A stretch of DNA of 64,000 bases from Chitinophagaceae bacterium DXS (GTDB lineage: Bacteria > Bacteroidota > Bacteroidia > Chitinophagales > Chitinophagaceae). The DNA is taken from assembly GCA_030345135.1 (NCBI GenBank), contig CP128386.1, positions 5,130,170 to 5,194,169 on the forward strand, in the 5' to 3' direction. The notes beneath the pieces were generated by a model. The model was not told the DNA's origin. It worked only from the letters and a program-made list of their open reading frames with translations, and did no database searches. Each line of letters begins with the position of its first letter. Position 1 is the first letter of the stretch. The translations under genes and the position numbers were made by a program. Shown here piece after piece: positions 7,773-16,682 of this stretch.

Positions 7773-10700
7773 ATGAAGGAACAAACACACGGCGAAACAG
7801 GCTCATACAAAACCACATGCTGTTACTGCGGCGTTGGTTGCGGCATTGTTGTACATAAAGACAGGATGGGTAAGGTTCTTGTTGAAGGCGACAAGGACCA
7901 TCCCGTTAATAAGGGTATGCTGTGTTCAAAAGGAATGAATCTTCACTATACAGTGATGAACACTTCCGACAGGTTGCTCTATCCTGAAATGCGTTACAAC
8001 AAGCAAATGCAGCGCCAGCGCGTTACATGGGATGAAGCGCTGGCACGCACGGCTGCTGTGTTTAAAACTTTCATCAACAAATACGGACCGGACTCGGTTG
8101 CTTTCTATGTTTCTGGTCAGTGCCTTACAGAAGAATATTATGTTATTAACAAGCTGATCAAGGGCTTTATTGGAAGTAACAATATAGATACGAACTCAAG
8201 ATTGTGCATGAGCAGCGCGGTTGCAGCCTACAAAATGTCGCTGGGCGAAGACAGCGTACCAGCATGCTATGATGATATTGAGGAAACAGATTGCATTTTT
8301 GTAGCAGGTGCAAATCCCGCCTGGTGCCATCCTATTTTATGGCGCAGGGTTGAAGCCGCAAAAGCTGCCAATCCCAACATGAAAGTGATTGTAAGCGATC
8401 CGCGTGTTACGCAAACCTGCTCGATGGCGGATGTGCATCTGCAACTTAATCCCGGAACCGATATTGTTTTACATCATGCCATCGGCCGGATCTTGATTGA
8501 GCAGGGTGATATAGATATTAAATTTATTCAGCAACATACGGAAGGGTTTGAAGATTACTCCCATGCCGTGATGCAGCGAAGTATTGCTGAAGCAGCACAG
8601 ATCTGTGGCATTGAAGAATATCGCATATATGAAGCTGCAGCATTGATTGGCAATGCAAAAAAATTCATGACCTTCTGGACAATGGGGTTGAATCAATCAG
8701 CAGCGGGTGTTAATAAGAATCTTAGCCTGATCAATCTTCACCTGATCACCGGTACAATCGGTCGCCCAGGCTGCGGGCCTTTTTCGCTGACCGGGCAGCC
8801 AAATGCGATGGGTGGACGTGAAGTTGGCGGACTGGCAAATCTGTTACCTGCGCACCGGGACCTAAGCAATCCGGTTCATCGTGAGGAAGTGGCTACATTC
8901 TGGAACGGCAAAGAGCTTTCTCCCAGGCCCGGCCTTACCGCCACTGAAATGTTTGAAGCTTTAAACGACGGTAAGCTAAAAGCGATCTGGATCATCTGCA
9001 CCAATCCACTGATCAGCATGCCTGATGTAAGAATGGCTGAGAAAGGATTAAAGAACGCAAAGTTTGTTGTAGTACAGGATATATCCAACAGGCTTGAAAC
9101 ATTGCCCTATGCGGATGTTGTGTTACCTGCAGCCGCATGGATCGAAAAAGAAGGCACCATGACGAATGCAGAAAGACGCATCACCTGGTTGCAGAAAGTT
9201 ACAGATGCGCCGGGCGAAGCATTGCCTGATGCGGAAATTATTTGCCGCTTTGCAAAGCACATGGGCTTTAATGGTTTCGACTATAACAGTTGTGAGGCTA
9301 TTTTTAAAGAACATGCGGCGCTAACTGCAGGAACAAACATAGATATTAACGGTGTAGACTATACGCTGCTTCATCAAAGAAGAAGTGTGCAGTGGCCTGT
9401 GAACACAAGCAACAACTACAATGACACAAAGCGATTGTTTGCCGATCATATTTTCCATACTAAATCAAAGCGCGCAAAAATACACGGCGTACCTGATTGC
9501 AATCCATCGGTACAACCAACAGCAAATCACCCACTGATCCTGACAACGGGCCGCATTCGGGATCAATGGCACACGATGAGTAAGACAGGAAAAGTGAATA
9601 AACTGAAACAGCACATTGCAGCATCATTTCTTGAAATTCATCCTGATGATGCGGCTGAGCGCGGCATTGCCGATGATGACCTGGTTGAGATTACGAATAC
9701 CAACGGAAACGTAAGAGTAAAGGCAAAGATCAGCACGCAAATAAAAAAAGGCGTGGTGTTTTTACCCATGCACTGGGGAAAGATTTTAAATGATGACAGT
9801 AATCGCGCCAATAACCTCACTTTTAATCTTATTGATCCCATTTCGAAGCAACCAGACTTTAAGTTTTCTATCGTACAGGTAGCTAAATACAAAAGACCAA
9901 AGCAAAAGATCGTGATCATAGGAGCCGGCGCGGGAGCCCATGGTTTTGTGCGGAGCTACCGCAAATTAAATATGGATGATGAGATCATTGTTTTCAGCAA
10001 AGAAGATCTCCCTTTTTACAACCGGGTAATGCTTCCGGATTATGTAAGCGGAACGCAACAGTGGAAGCAACTGGTAAAAATGAATGCCTATGAGGAAAAA
10101 GAACATGAAATAACACTTCATAAAGGTGTAAGCATTCAACATATTGACCGGCAAGCCAGGACCGTTACCGACAGCAACGGACAGACACACACCTACGATA
10201 CGCTTATTCTTGCAACCGGGAGCCGCGCGGCAACTTTGAAACATACCCCGCCGATGAAGGGCATATTCACCATGCGCAGTAAGGACGATGCAGATAATTT
10301 TAAAAGACATGTACAGGCTTCTGATGAACCGATTGTTATTGTCGGTGGTGGCTTACTCGGTATCGAAATGGCGGCATCCTTAAAGGAAATCGGGAAAGAT
10401 GTGGTCATCATTCAACGTTCGTCCCGGCTAATGGACAGGCAACTCGATGAACTTGGAGCAAGACTTTTGTATGAAGAATTGCGGGACAGAAATATTGAAG
10501 TACTGTACAACGATGAAATTGACAGATTTCTTGGCAGTAGCAAACTTACGGGTCTACAATTGAAGAGCGGTAGAAAGATTAGCTGCCAGGCGGTGATCAT
10601 GTCTATAGGAACTGTACCCAATATTGAGCTTGCGCAGGCATGCGGACTGGAACATAAAAGGGGTATTGTTGTAAATGAATACCTGCAGACTAATGATAGC

Positions 10701-11318
10701 CACATTTACGCGATTGGGGAAATAGCGGAATTCAAGGGAACATTATACGGTATTACCGCTGCAGCAGAACAACAGGCGGCAATAGTTGCACAACATCTTT
10801 CCGGCGATATTTCAAACTATTACCAGGGCTCTCTTTTCATGAATATACTTAAGTTGCATGGCGCAGACATCTGCTCTCTCGGCACGGTTGAAACGCCAGC
10901 AGATCCCACATATGAAGAAGTTGTATTTATCGACAAGGCAAAACGCTATTACAAAAAATGCGTTATTCACGAGGATAGATTGATCGGTGCAATATTGATT
11001 GGCGACCGTTCAGAGTTCCAGGAATTCAGGGACCTGATCCAGAACAAAATAGAGTTATCCGAAAAACGATTGCAACTCCTTCGCTCCGGTAAAAAGGCTG
11101 CACCAGTTTTGGGTAAGCTGGTTTGCTCCTGCGGTAATGTGGGTGAAGGAAATATTTGCGCCAAAATAAAAGAAGGTTTTACCGAATTGAAAAGTCTTTG
11201 CGAAGCTTCCGGCGCAGGTTTGGGCTGCGGCAGCTGTCGCCCTGAAGTAAATGCCATACTCAACCGCGAAGTTGCCGCAATAACGCAACCGGTAGCCATT
11301 ACTGTTAACGCCGTTTAA
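7773..11318 (+). CDS. nasA: Assimilatory nitrate reductase fused to a NirB-type FAD and BFD [2Fe-2S] electron-input module
   Basis: An 1181-residue fusion. Residues 16-51 hold the [4Fe-4S] motif (C16, C19, C23, C51; CCYCGVGCG). The bis-MGD molybdopterin oxidoreductase domain follows to about 480, and a dinucleotide-binding domain lies near 585-700. A pyridine nucleotide-disulfide/NirB-like FAD domain starts near 712, with GAGAG at 717 for FAD and VGGGLLG near 857 for NAD(P)H. A BFD-like [2Fe-2S] domain sits at about 1116-1160 (C1118, C1120, C1152, C1155). There is no Tat signal, so it is cytosolic. NAD(P)H electrons would pass through FAD and the clusters to Mo to reduce nitrate to nitrite. 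The ATG at 7773 fits the family better than the GTG at 7740, which overlaps narK. The Mo cofactor genes lie downstream. Confidence 0.9.
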   Translation: MKEQTHGETGSYKTTCCYCGVGCGIVVHKDRMGKVLVEGDKDHPVNKGMLCSKGMNLHYTVMNTSDRLLYPEMRYNKQMQRQRVTWDEALARTAAVFKTFINKYGPDSVAFYVSGQCLTEEYYVINKLIKGFIGSNNIDTNSRLCMSSAVAAYKMSLGEDSVPACYDDIEETDCIFVAGANPAWCHPILWRRVEAAKAANPNMKVIVSDPRVTQTCSMADVHLQLNPGTDIVLHHAIGRILIEQGDIDIKFIQQHTEGFEDYSHAVMQRSIAEAAQICGIEEYRIYEAAALIGNAKKFMTFWTMGLNQSAAGVNKNLSLINLHLITGTIGRPGCGPFSLTGQPNAMGGREVGGLANLLPAHRDLSNPVHREEVATFWNGKELSPRPGLTATEMFEALNDGKLKAIWIICTNPLISMPDVRMAEKGLKNAKFVVVQDISNRLETLPYADVVLPAAAWIEKEGTMTNAERRITWLQKVTDAPGEALPDAEIICRFAKHMGFNGFDYNSCEAIFKEHAALTAGTNIDINGVDYTLLHQRRSVQWPVNTSNNYNDTKRLFADHIFHTKSKRAKIHGVPDCNPSVQPTANHPLILTTGRIRDQWHTMSKTGKVNKLKQHIAASFLEIHPDDAAERGIADDDLVEITNTNGNVRVKAKISTQIKKGVVFLPMHWGKILNDDSNRANNLTFNLIDPISKQPDFKFSIVQVAKYKRPKQKIVIIGAGAGAHGFVRSYRKLNMDDEIIVFSKEDLPFYNRVMLPDYVSGTQQWKQLVKMNAYEEKEHEITLHKGVSIQHIDRQARTVTDSNGQTHTYDTLILATGSRAATLKHTPPMKGIFTMRSKDDADNFKRHVQASDEPIVIVGGGLLGIEMAASLKEIGKDVVIIQRSSRLMDRQLDELGARLLYEELRDRNIEVLYNDEIDRFLGSSKLTGLQLKSGRKISCQAVIMSIGTVPNIELAQACGLEHKRGIVVNEYLQTNDSHIYAIGEIAEFKGTLYGITAAAEQQAAIVAQHLSGDISNYYQGSLFMNILKLHGADICSLGTVETPADPTYEEVVFIDKAKRYYKKCVIHEDRLIGAILIGDRSEFQEFRDLIQNKIELSEKRLQLLRSGKKAAPVLGKLVCSCGNVGEGNICAKIKEGFTELKSLCEASGAGLGCGSCRPEVNAILNREVAAITQPVAITVNAV

Positions 11319-11327
11319 AAAATACGT

Positions 11328-12791
11328 ATGAGCCGGACACATTCGATAACGATCAATTTTAAAGGGGGAATTATCTCACCGGGGCAATTGCTGGAAATAC
11401 TTTCTATTGCGGATCAATGCCTGATCAAAGACGTAAGTTTCGGTGCGCGCCAGCAATTATTGATTGATGTGCCGGAAAAATATTTATCACAGTTTACCAC
11501 AAACTGCAAGCGACAACAAATTGCCTGGCAGGAAACGAAGAAGGCACATGCAAATATTACCAGCTCATATGTAGCTGCAGGCATTTTTACAACAGACAGC
11601 TGGTTAACAGAAGGCACCTACAAAGATGTGTTGAATATGTTTGAGCAACCTTCCAGGATTAAAATAAACGTCTGCGACAGCAAGCAAACCTTTACGCCTT
11701 TTTTTACAGGTCATTTAAACTGGATTACATCCCCCCAATTACATTACTGGCATTTGTATCTCCGGATGCCGGGCAGTAATGAATTGTACAGGTGGCCCGA
11801 AGAAGTTTATACAAACTACATAGGTTCGCTCAATGCAAAAATTGAGCGCCTGCTAATGAGTGGCTTTAAAACGACGAAGGGTGAAGACGTTTACAAACAA
11901 ATAAAAACGGATGATCCTGACGCCGGCAATACGAACGCCGTTCGTATGGTTGTTCCGGCATTTCATTTACCCTACTATGAGGGATTTAACAGGCATGGCA
12001 ACAGTTACTGGCTTGGCATTTACCGCCGCGACCAAAGCTTCCCTGTTGCCTTTCTACAGGAACTTTGCTCTTTGTGCCTGGAGACAAAGATCGGGCAGTT
12101 GTATTCCACTGCATGGAAATCACTGATCATAAAAGATATCGATCGTGCGCATCGTCAACGGTATGATTATATCCTGAATAAGTACCGTATTAACGTGCGG
12201 CACGCTGCCAATGAACTCAACTGGCAAGTGGAAGACAATAATGAAGAAGCGCTAAGGATCAAGCGACTCATCATCCGTCATTTTGATAAAGAAGATGTGC
12301 GCACCTATGGGTTGAGCTTTGGCATACAATTGAAACAAAAAGCCGGGATATTCGGGTCTGTGATCATACGTAAATGTCCACAGACCGGAAGCGGCCGGTT
12401 AAGGTCACAAGAGCGCTATGACATTTTACATACCAGCGATTTTAATCCAAACACACAAGAGCTTATCCATTTTAGAGAAGGCGTTTCCAAAGAGCATTTG
12501 GGTACATACCTCGTATCCTTAAGCAAATTCTTTTACGAGCAAATGGAAATACAACATGCTCCTGCCATATTGAGCACCCCCGAACCAGCTAAAGGAATGG
12601 AAGAAAAAACATGGCACCAGTGCCCGCAATGTTTTACAGCATATGATGAAGCGCTCGGTGATATTGAACAGGATATTTCGCCCAATACGCCATTCGAATC
12701 ATTGCCGTCTTCATACTGTTGTTCAATGTGCGGGGAGCCAGTTAAGAATTTTGTAAGTAGAAGTGAATTGAATGTCATTACGGAGATATAG
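11328..12791 (+). CDS. Nitrite/sulfite-reductase-like protein without siroheme ligands, with a C-terminal rubredoxin domain
   Basis: A 487-residue protein. The N-terminus (ISPGQLLEILSIADQ followed by ARQQLLI) resembles the ferredoxin-like half-domain of nitrite and sulfite reductases, and a second similar half appears around residues 300-400. The cysteine pairs that bind siroheme-[4Fe-4S] (CxxxxxC and CxxxC) are absent. The C-terminus is a rubredoxin-like iron site: C432-PQ-C435 and C465-SM-C468. It starts 9 bp after the nitrate reductase, so the two are certainly co-transcribed. It is more likely an electron carrier or partner subunit of the nitrate reductase than a nitrite reductase. Family relation is moderately sure; its role is inferred. 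Confidence 0.75.
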   Translation: MSRTHSITINFKGGIISPGQLLEILSIADQCLIKDVSFGARQQLLIDVPEKYLSQFTTNCKRQQIAWQETKKAHANITSSYVAAGIFTTDSWLTEGTYKDVLNMFEQPSRIKINVCDSKQTFTPFFTGHLNWITSPQLHYWHLYLRMPGSNELYRWPEEVYTNYIGSLNAKIERLLMSGFKTTKGEDVYKQIKTDDPDAGNTNAVRMVVPAFHLPYYEGFNRHGNSYWLGIYRRDQSFPVAFLQELCSLCLETKIGQLYSTAWKSLIIKDIDRAHRQRYDYILNKYRINVRHAANELNWQVEDNNEEALRIKRLIIRHFDKEDVRTYGLSFGIQLKQKAGIFGSVIIRKCPQTGSGRLRSQERYDILHTSDFNPNTQELIHFREGVSKEHLGTYLVSLSKFFYEQMEIQHAPAILSTPEPAKGMEEKTWHQCPQCFTAYDEALGDIEQDISPNTPFESLPSSYCCSMCGEPVKNFVSRSELNVITEI

Positions 12792-12879
12792 AATAAACGA
12801 ATATTCCACATCCCAATATATCATGCAGTAAAAAAAATGTATCTTAATCATTCGATTCCTATCAAAAAGGACTTTACGA

Positions 12880-13404
12880 ATGAACAGAATTTCATTTTTT
12901 TCAACTCTAATCATTTTGATTGTATCACAATTTAAACCTCAACAGTCCTTTGCTCAAAGTCTTAGTACAACCCAACTTAAATTCACATTTATTCATTACT
13001 TAAGAATTCCGGACCACTATGTTACGGTTGTATTTAAGAAGGAAAAAGACAGTGTCAATGTCCATGCGCAGTCCTTACCAATGGCCAAAGCTGAAGCCAA
13101 ATGGGCTGCAACTAAAAAGGATTATTCGTTCAACATCAGCAAAGCCGAATATGATCAGGTAATACTATCAATTCAAAAAATCAGCGCGTGGGCTATTATT
13201 GGCGGAGCTGATTTCACAGGGTACGACGGCACTTCCTGGCAAATAGAATTTGGTAACAGCGACAATGCGGTTAAGTATAGCGTCTGGTCGGCTGATTATC
13301 AAACAGAAGCCAGGCAACTTCAATCTTTCGTGAACGCGTGTATCCTTATTATTCAAACGGCCAAACTTGACCCGAAGGAAATATTCAAACAAAAAGGTTC
13401 ATAG
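12880..13404 (+). CDS. Hypothetical secreted protein
   Basis: A 174-residue protein that I do not recognise. It has a typical signal peptide: a hydrophobic core at about residues 5-17 and a likely signal peptidase I site after SFA near residue 25. The mature part is a mix of strands and helices with no cysteine pair and no catalytic motif visible, so it probably sits in the periplasm or is exported. It is 88 bp after the rubredoxin gene and could be read through from it, but nothing ties it to nitrate metabolism. Confidence 0.6.
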   Translation: MNRISFFSTLIILIVSQFKPQQSFAQSLSTTQLKFTFIHYLRIPDHYVTVVFKKEKDSVNVHAQSLPMAKAEAKWAATKKDYSFNISKAEYDQVILSIQKISAWAIIGGADFTGYDGTSWQIEFGNSDNAVKYSVWSADYQTEARQLQSFVNACILIIQTAKLDPKEIFKQKGS

Positions 13405-13527
13405 TAAATAGTTTATCAGGCGATAAAAATGTGAAACCATTTTACGATTAGAACTTTACGCAAGCGATAACCACTGCATACTTCTACTGGATGTTAAATA
13501 GCGTAACTTCAGGCAAACTATTGTGCC

Positions 13528-14073
13528 ATGCTTACCACATTAAAACATTGCCTTTGGAAAAATTTTGCTGCCAGCATAGACATGCTGAAGAACGCTATAG
13601 AGATGTGCCCGGACGAGCTTTGGTACAACAATAAGAAATTCTTTTACAATGCTTATCATTGTGCAGTGTTTACAGATTATTATTTAACCATTCCACCTGT
13701 AAACTTTTTTCCGCCACCTGGATATACGCTCACTGAGCCAGATAAAATACCTGCGGACGCCGTTGATGATGTAGTGCCCAACAAATTATACAGCAGGGCC
13801 GAATTGATTGATTATGTGCAATACGCCCGGGAAAAATGCCGCAGTGTAATAAGTAATCTGACAGAGGAAAAATTGAATGAATCATGGATAGCCAGCACTG
13901 AGACAACGGATCTGTCGCTATCAGGGATGGATGCTTTAAAATATTCAATTCTTGAAATATTGTTCTACAATTTACGGCATGTTCAACATCATGCAGCGCA
14001 ATTGAACTTTATGCTAAGACAGGCAATAAATGCTGCACCTGATTATGTTTCGCAGGCGGAGGATGATCTATAA
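13528..14073 (+). CDS. DinB/YfiT-like four-helix protein
   Basis: A 181-residue helical protein resembling the DinB-like superfamily. A histidine in the first half (NAYHCAVFTDYYL, near residue 43) and the HVQHHAAQLN stretch near residue 152 are placed like the metal-binding histidines of that fold. Members include thiol-S-transferases and metal-dependent hydrolases, most of them uncharacterised. There is no signal peptide, so it is cytosolic. It precedes a GNAT acetyltransferase on the same strand with a 30-bp gap, which suggests co-transcription. A second member of the superfamily is encoded at 52084-52614. Confidence 0.65.
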   Translation: MLTTLKHCLWKNFAASIDMLKNAIEMCPDELWYNNKKFFYNAYHCAVFTDYYLTIPPVNFFPPPGYTLTEPDKIPADAVDDVVPNKLYSRAELIDYVQYAREKCRSVISNLTEEKLNESWIASTETTDLSLSGMDALKYSILEILFYNLRHVQHHAAQLNFMLRQAINAAPDYVSQAEDDL

Positions 14074-14103
14074 ATTCAATTAAAAAACCGAATTTTGCGA
14101 ACA

Positions 14104-14565
14104 ATGGAAAACATTAAACAAGATGCGATAAAAATAGTGCCCTATAACAGCAGCTACAGAAAACAGTTAATTTCCGTATGGGAAGAATCAGTCCGCGCGA
14201 CACATAACTTCTTGGCAGCTTCAGATATTGATTATTACAAAGACATTGTGGCCGCTATTGACTTTAGCGCATTCCCTGTTTTCTGCCTGGAACAAAATGA
14301 AACAGTGATCGGATTTATTGGTGTGGCTGACAAAAAAATTGAAATGCTGTTTCTTTCTCCAAACGCAATAGGACAAGGGCTAGGTAAAAAATTAATGCGC
14401 TATGCCATCGAGGAACTTAAAGCAGATAAGGTTGATGTAAATGAACAAAATAATCACGCAGTATTATTCTATAAAAAATCCGGATTTATAACATTTGAAA
14501 GAAGCGAAAAAGACAGCGAAGGCAAAGACTATCCTATTTTAAAAATGATCCTTCCCCAAAACTGA
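14104..14565 (+). CDS. GNAT-family N-acetyltransferase
   Basis: A 153-residue GNAT protein. The acetyl-CoA loop is visible as IGQGLGKKLM (motif A, near residue 94), followed by the conserved NxxAxxFYxKxGF region (NNHAVLFYKKSGF), which is very typical. Such enzymes transfer an acetyl group from acetyl-CoA to an amine on a small molecule or protein; the substrate cannot be told from sequence. The ATG at 14104 is chosen over a TTG nine bases upstream. It is probably co-transcribed with the DinB-like gene before it. Confidence 0.8.
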   Translation: MENIKQDAIKIVPYNSSYRKQLISVWEESVRATHNFLAASDIDYYKDIVAAIDFSAFPVFCLEQNETVIGFIGVADKKIEMLFLSPNAIGQGLGKKLMRYAIEELKADKVDVNEQNNHAVLFYKKSGFITFERSEKDSEGKDYPILKMILPQN

Positions 14566-14585
14566 ACTTAACTAACCTATGGCTA

Positions 14586-14715
14586 TCCCCAATCAGCGAC
14601 ATACTTTCATACTGTTCAACTTCTTTCATTGCAGCGGCTTCAAAGCCGTTAACCGGTTTTAATGCCACTGCTTGTTGGATTGTTGCAATTAGCTCCTGCT
14701 CCCCTGTTCCGGAAC
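14586..14715 (-). pseudogene. Duplicated 3' end of moaA (gene fragment)
   Basis: About 128 bp match the last part of moaA (15257-15385) on the same strand with seven substitutions, all transitions, and one single-base deletion near the stop codon. Translated, it gives the MoaA C-terminal residues with two amino-acid changes and then loses the stop. No other part of moaA is present on the right-hand side. It is a relic of a duplication or of a recombination that brought in the gene at 14822-15241. Confidence 0.85.
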
Positions 14716-14821
14716 ATCACCTTCTAACAAATTTAACCGATTGTTATTTCAATTATATTTGCTTCTTTATTAAAACGAGTCACGCTCCATACCCGGACCC
14801 GACTACTAATTTTGATTGTTA

Positions 14822-15241
14822 ATGTACAAGAAACACCACCTATTATCCTTAGTTTTCTGTTTAGCACTATCCCTATTGCATGCTCAATCCAAAATCGATC
14901 AATCACTGCTAATTGGAAAATGGAGGTTTATTAAATTTGATTGGCCTAATTACGTGCCCGATACCGCTTCAATCATTAAGCGATCAAATAATCAATTCAA
15001 AGATGCCATTTTCGAATTCACGAAAGATAAGCATCTGAATATCCAGAATCCAAAGGCCCCTAAAGGCTCTTACAGTAAATTCACTTATGCTGTTAAGAAT
15101 GATAAAATTAGCTTTAAACCGGTTGCGGTTCCGACAGGAAAACCTGATATAATGGAAGTAGATTTTTTAAACTATGTTTACCTCAAAATTTATATTCAGG
15201 GTTTTGAACCTGTAGCCACATTCAGGAGATTATCGGACTAA
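14822..15241 (+). CDS. Hypothetical secreted lipocalin-like protein
   Basis: A 139-residue protein with a signal peptide (hydrophobic core near residues 6-18, likely cleavage at LLHAQ). The mature part starts LLIGKWRF, a GxW-type opening seen in small lipocalin-like Bacteroidota proteins, followed by alternating strands and a FEFTKDKHL segment. Function is unknown. It is flanked by two copies of the moaA 3' end, one intact and one relic, which suggests it arrived by, or was preserved through, a local duplication. Convergent with moaA, with an 11-bp gap. The ATG at 14822 is used because the preceding in-frame start adds only two residues. Confidence 0.55.
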   Translation: MYKKHHLLSLVFCLALSLLHAQSKIDQSLLIGKWRFIKFDWPNYVPDTASIIKRSNNQFKDAIFEFTKDKHLNIQNPKAPKGSYSKFTYAVKNDKISFKPVAVPTGKPDIMEVDFLNYVYLKIYIQGFEPVATFRRLSD

Positions 15242-15252
15242 GCATAAAGTAT

Positions 15253-16230
15253 TTATCCGCCAATCAGCGACATACTTTCATACTGTTCAACTTCTTTCAT
15301 TGCAGCAGCTTCAAAGCCGTTAACCGGTTTTAATGTTACCGCTTGTTGGATTGCTGCAATCAGCTCCTGCTCTCCTGTTCCGGAACGGATGAGATCTTTT
15401 ACATTTAGGACATCATTACCGTACAGGCACAACTTCATACCACCGGTAGGCGTTACCCTTAAACGGTTGCAGGTTCCGCAAAGCGTCCGGGAGTAAGCGG
15501 GTATAACAGCGATAGACCCTGCAAAATCGTCTGCCTTATAATTCAGCGCTATATTATGTTTGGGATCAGCCAGCTTTGTGAGATTATAACGCTGGCTTAT
15601 ATGATGCAAAATCGCGTCGTAATTCCATTTGATTCCGGAATAGTCCTTCCCCTGTCCGTTAAATGGCATTTCCTCGATAAAACGGACACTGATTTGATGG
15701 TTGCGGGTTAGCTCTACAAAATCCAGGATCTCATCCACATTCATATCATTTATCACCACCATGTTGAGCTTAAGATTAAAGGGCTTCTGCATTAACATTT
15801 GCAGCGATGCGAAAACAGCGTCAAACTCATCACGTCTTGTCAGCCTGAAAAAACGATCCCTTCTTAATGTATCAAGACTTAAATTAACATTCGTGATATT
15901 CGACCGTAGAAGCTGGTCGATGTACTTGCCTGTTAATACGCCATTTGTTGTAATAGAAAGATTTTCGAGCGTCTTTATGGAAGACAATTGTTCCAAAAGC
16001 GAGGAAAGATCTTTTCTTACAAAAGGCTCGCCACCGGTAATTCTTACCTTTGTAATGCCGGTGCGGGTTAAGGCATTGACCAGGAAAATGATTTCTTCGT
16101 AAGACAATACTTCATCACGCGAAAGAAACTGCTGATGTTCAGGCATGCAATAACAGCAGCGCAAATTACAGCGATCTGTTACGGATAATCTCAGGTAATT
16201 TATTTCACGTCCGAACTTGTCAATCAGCAT
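15253..16230 (-). CDS. moaA: GTP 3',8-cyclase MoaA (radical SAM)
   Basis: A 325-residue radical SAM enzyme that starts molybdopterin synthesis: with MoaC it turns GTP into cyclic pyranopterin monophosphate. The SAM cluster motif CNLRCCYC lies near residue 21, the GGEP motif near residue 65, and a C-terminal cluster is indicated by LCGTCNRLRVTPTGGMKLCL (near residue 249). The usual MoaA C-terminal GG dipeptide is present (SLIGG). Length is normal. It is downstream of a small conserved gene with a 3-bp gap, so they form a minus-strand operon. Confidence 0.96.
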   Translation of the reverse strand: MLIDKFGREINYLRLSVTDRCNLRCCYCMPEHQQFLSRDEVLSYEEIIFLVNALTRTGITKVRITGGEPFVRKDLSSLLEQLSSIKTLENLSITTNGVLTGKYIDQLLRSNITNVNLSLDTLRRDRFFRLTRRDEFDAVFASLQMLMQKPFNLKLNMVVINDMNVDEILDFVELTRNHQISVRFIEEMPFNGQGKDYSGIKWNYDAILHHISQRYNLTKLADPKHNIALNYKADDFAGSIAVIPAYSRTLCGTCNRLRVTPTGGMKLCLYGNDVLNVKDLIRSGTGEQELIAAIQQAVTLKPVNGFEAAAMKEVEQYESMSLIGG

Positions 16231-16233
16231 TGC

Positions 16234-16605
16234 TTAACAATTATGTCTTGATAACGGGTTCTCAAAATTTGCAGTTTCATCCTCACCCCTTTCTGTAAGA
16301 CATTTATAGTCTTTTTCAATAGACACTTTCAATTCGGATCCATCAGCATTGCGGATAGAACAGTATAATCCGTTTTCTTCGCTGTTTGTCCATTCAGAAA
16401 GTAACTTTTCAGGATACTGAACATGCACTGCGAAAGGGTCGAGTTTAACGACAGGTTCATCCACCGGTTTTAGCTTGATGCAGAAATGAATGCTGCCATT
16501 GGCAATCTGCGTTTCTTCCATAACATATCCGTTTTGCTGTATGGAGCTGATGTCATTCTTATCCAGACGAAACCTGAGTGTGTTGGCTTTTATCCTGATC
16601 TTCAT
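16234..16605 (-). CDS. Small conserved protein co-transcribed with moaA (DUF7009-like)
   Basis: A 123-residue protein of unknown function, opening MKIRIKANTLRFRL. It looks like the small basic-to-acidic proteins found beside molybdenum cofactor genes in Bacteroidota, which I recall as DUF7009, although the number should be checked. It has no signal peptide or membrane segment, one central beta-rich segment and an acidic middle. The ATG at 16605 is preferred to 16614 because MKIRIK is the common opening and fits the promoter position. A role in cofactor insertion or synthesis is only suggested by context. Confidence 0.65.
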   Translation of the reverse strand: MKIRIKANTLRFRLDKNDISSIQQNGYVMEETQIANGSIHFCIKLKPVDEPVVKLDPFAVHVQYPEKLLSEWTNSEENGLYCSIRNADGSELKVSIEKDYKCLTERGEDETANFENPLSRHNC

Positions 16606-16629
16606 GGTTAACAATTGAAGTGGTTAGTA

Positions 16630-16637
16630 CAAATTTA
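16630..16637 (-). promoter_or_regulatory. -7 box of the minus-strand moaA operon
   Basis: TAAATTTG on the minus strand matches the Bacteroidota -7 consensus TAnnTTTG. It lies 25 bp upstream of the chosen start of the small gene, giving a leader of about 20 nt. No clear TTTG at the -33 position was found. Confidence 0.5.
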
Positions 16638-16682
16638 GCACAATGTGGCCAGAGATGAACAGGCATGAACCTTTAAAGACAA

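Noticed and set aside
11328-12791. Siroheme-dependent nitrite reductase call
   Set aside because: Its CxxxxxC and CxxxC cluster ligands are missing; only the half-domain likeness remains.
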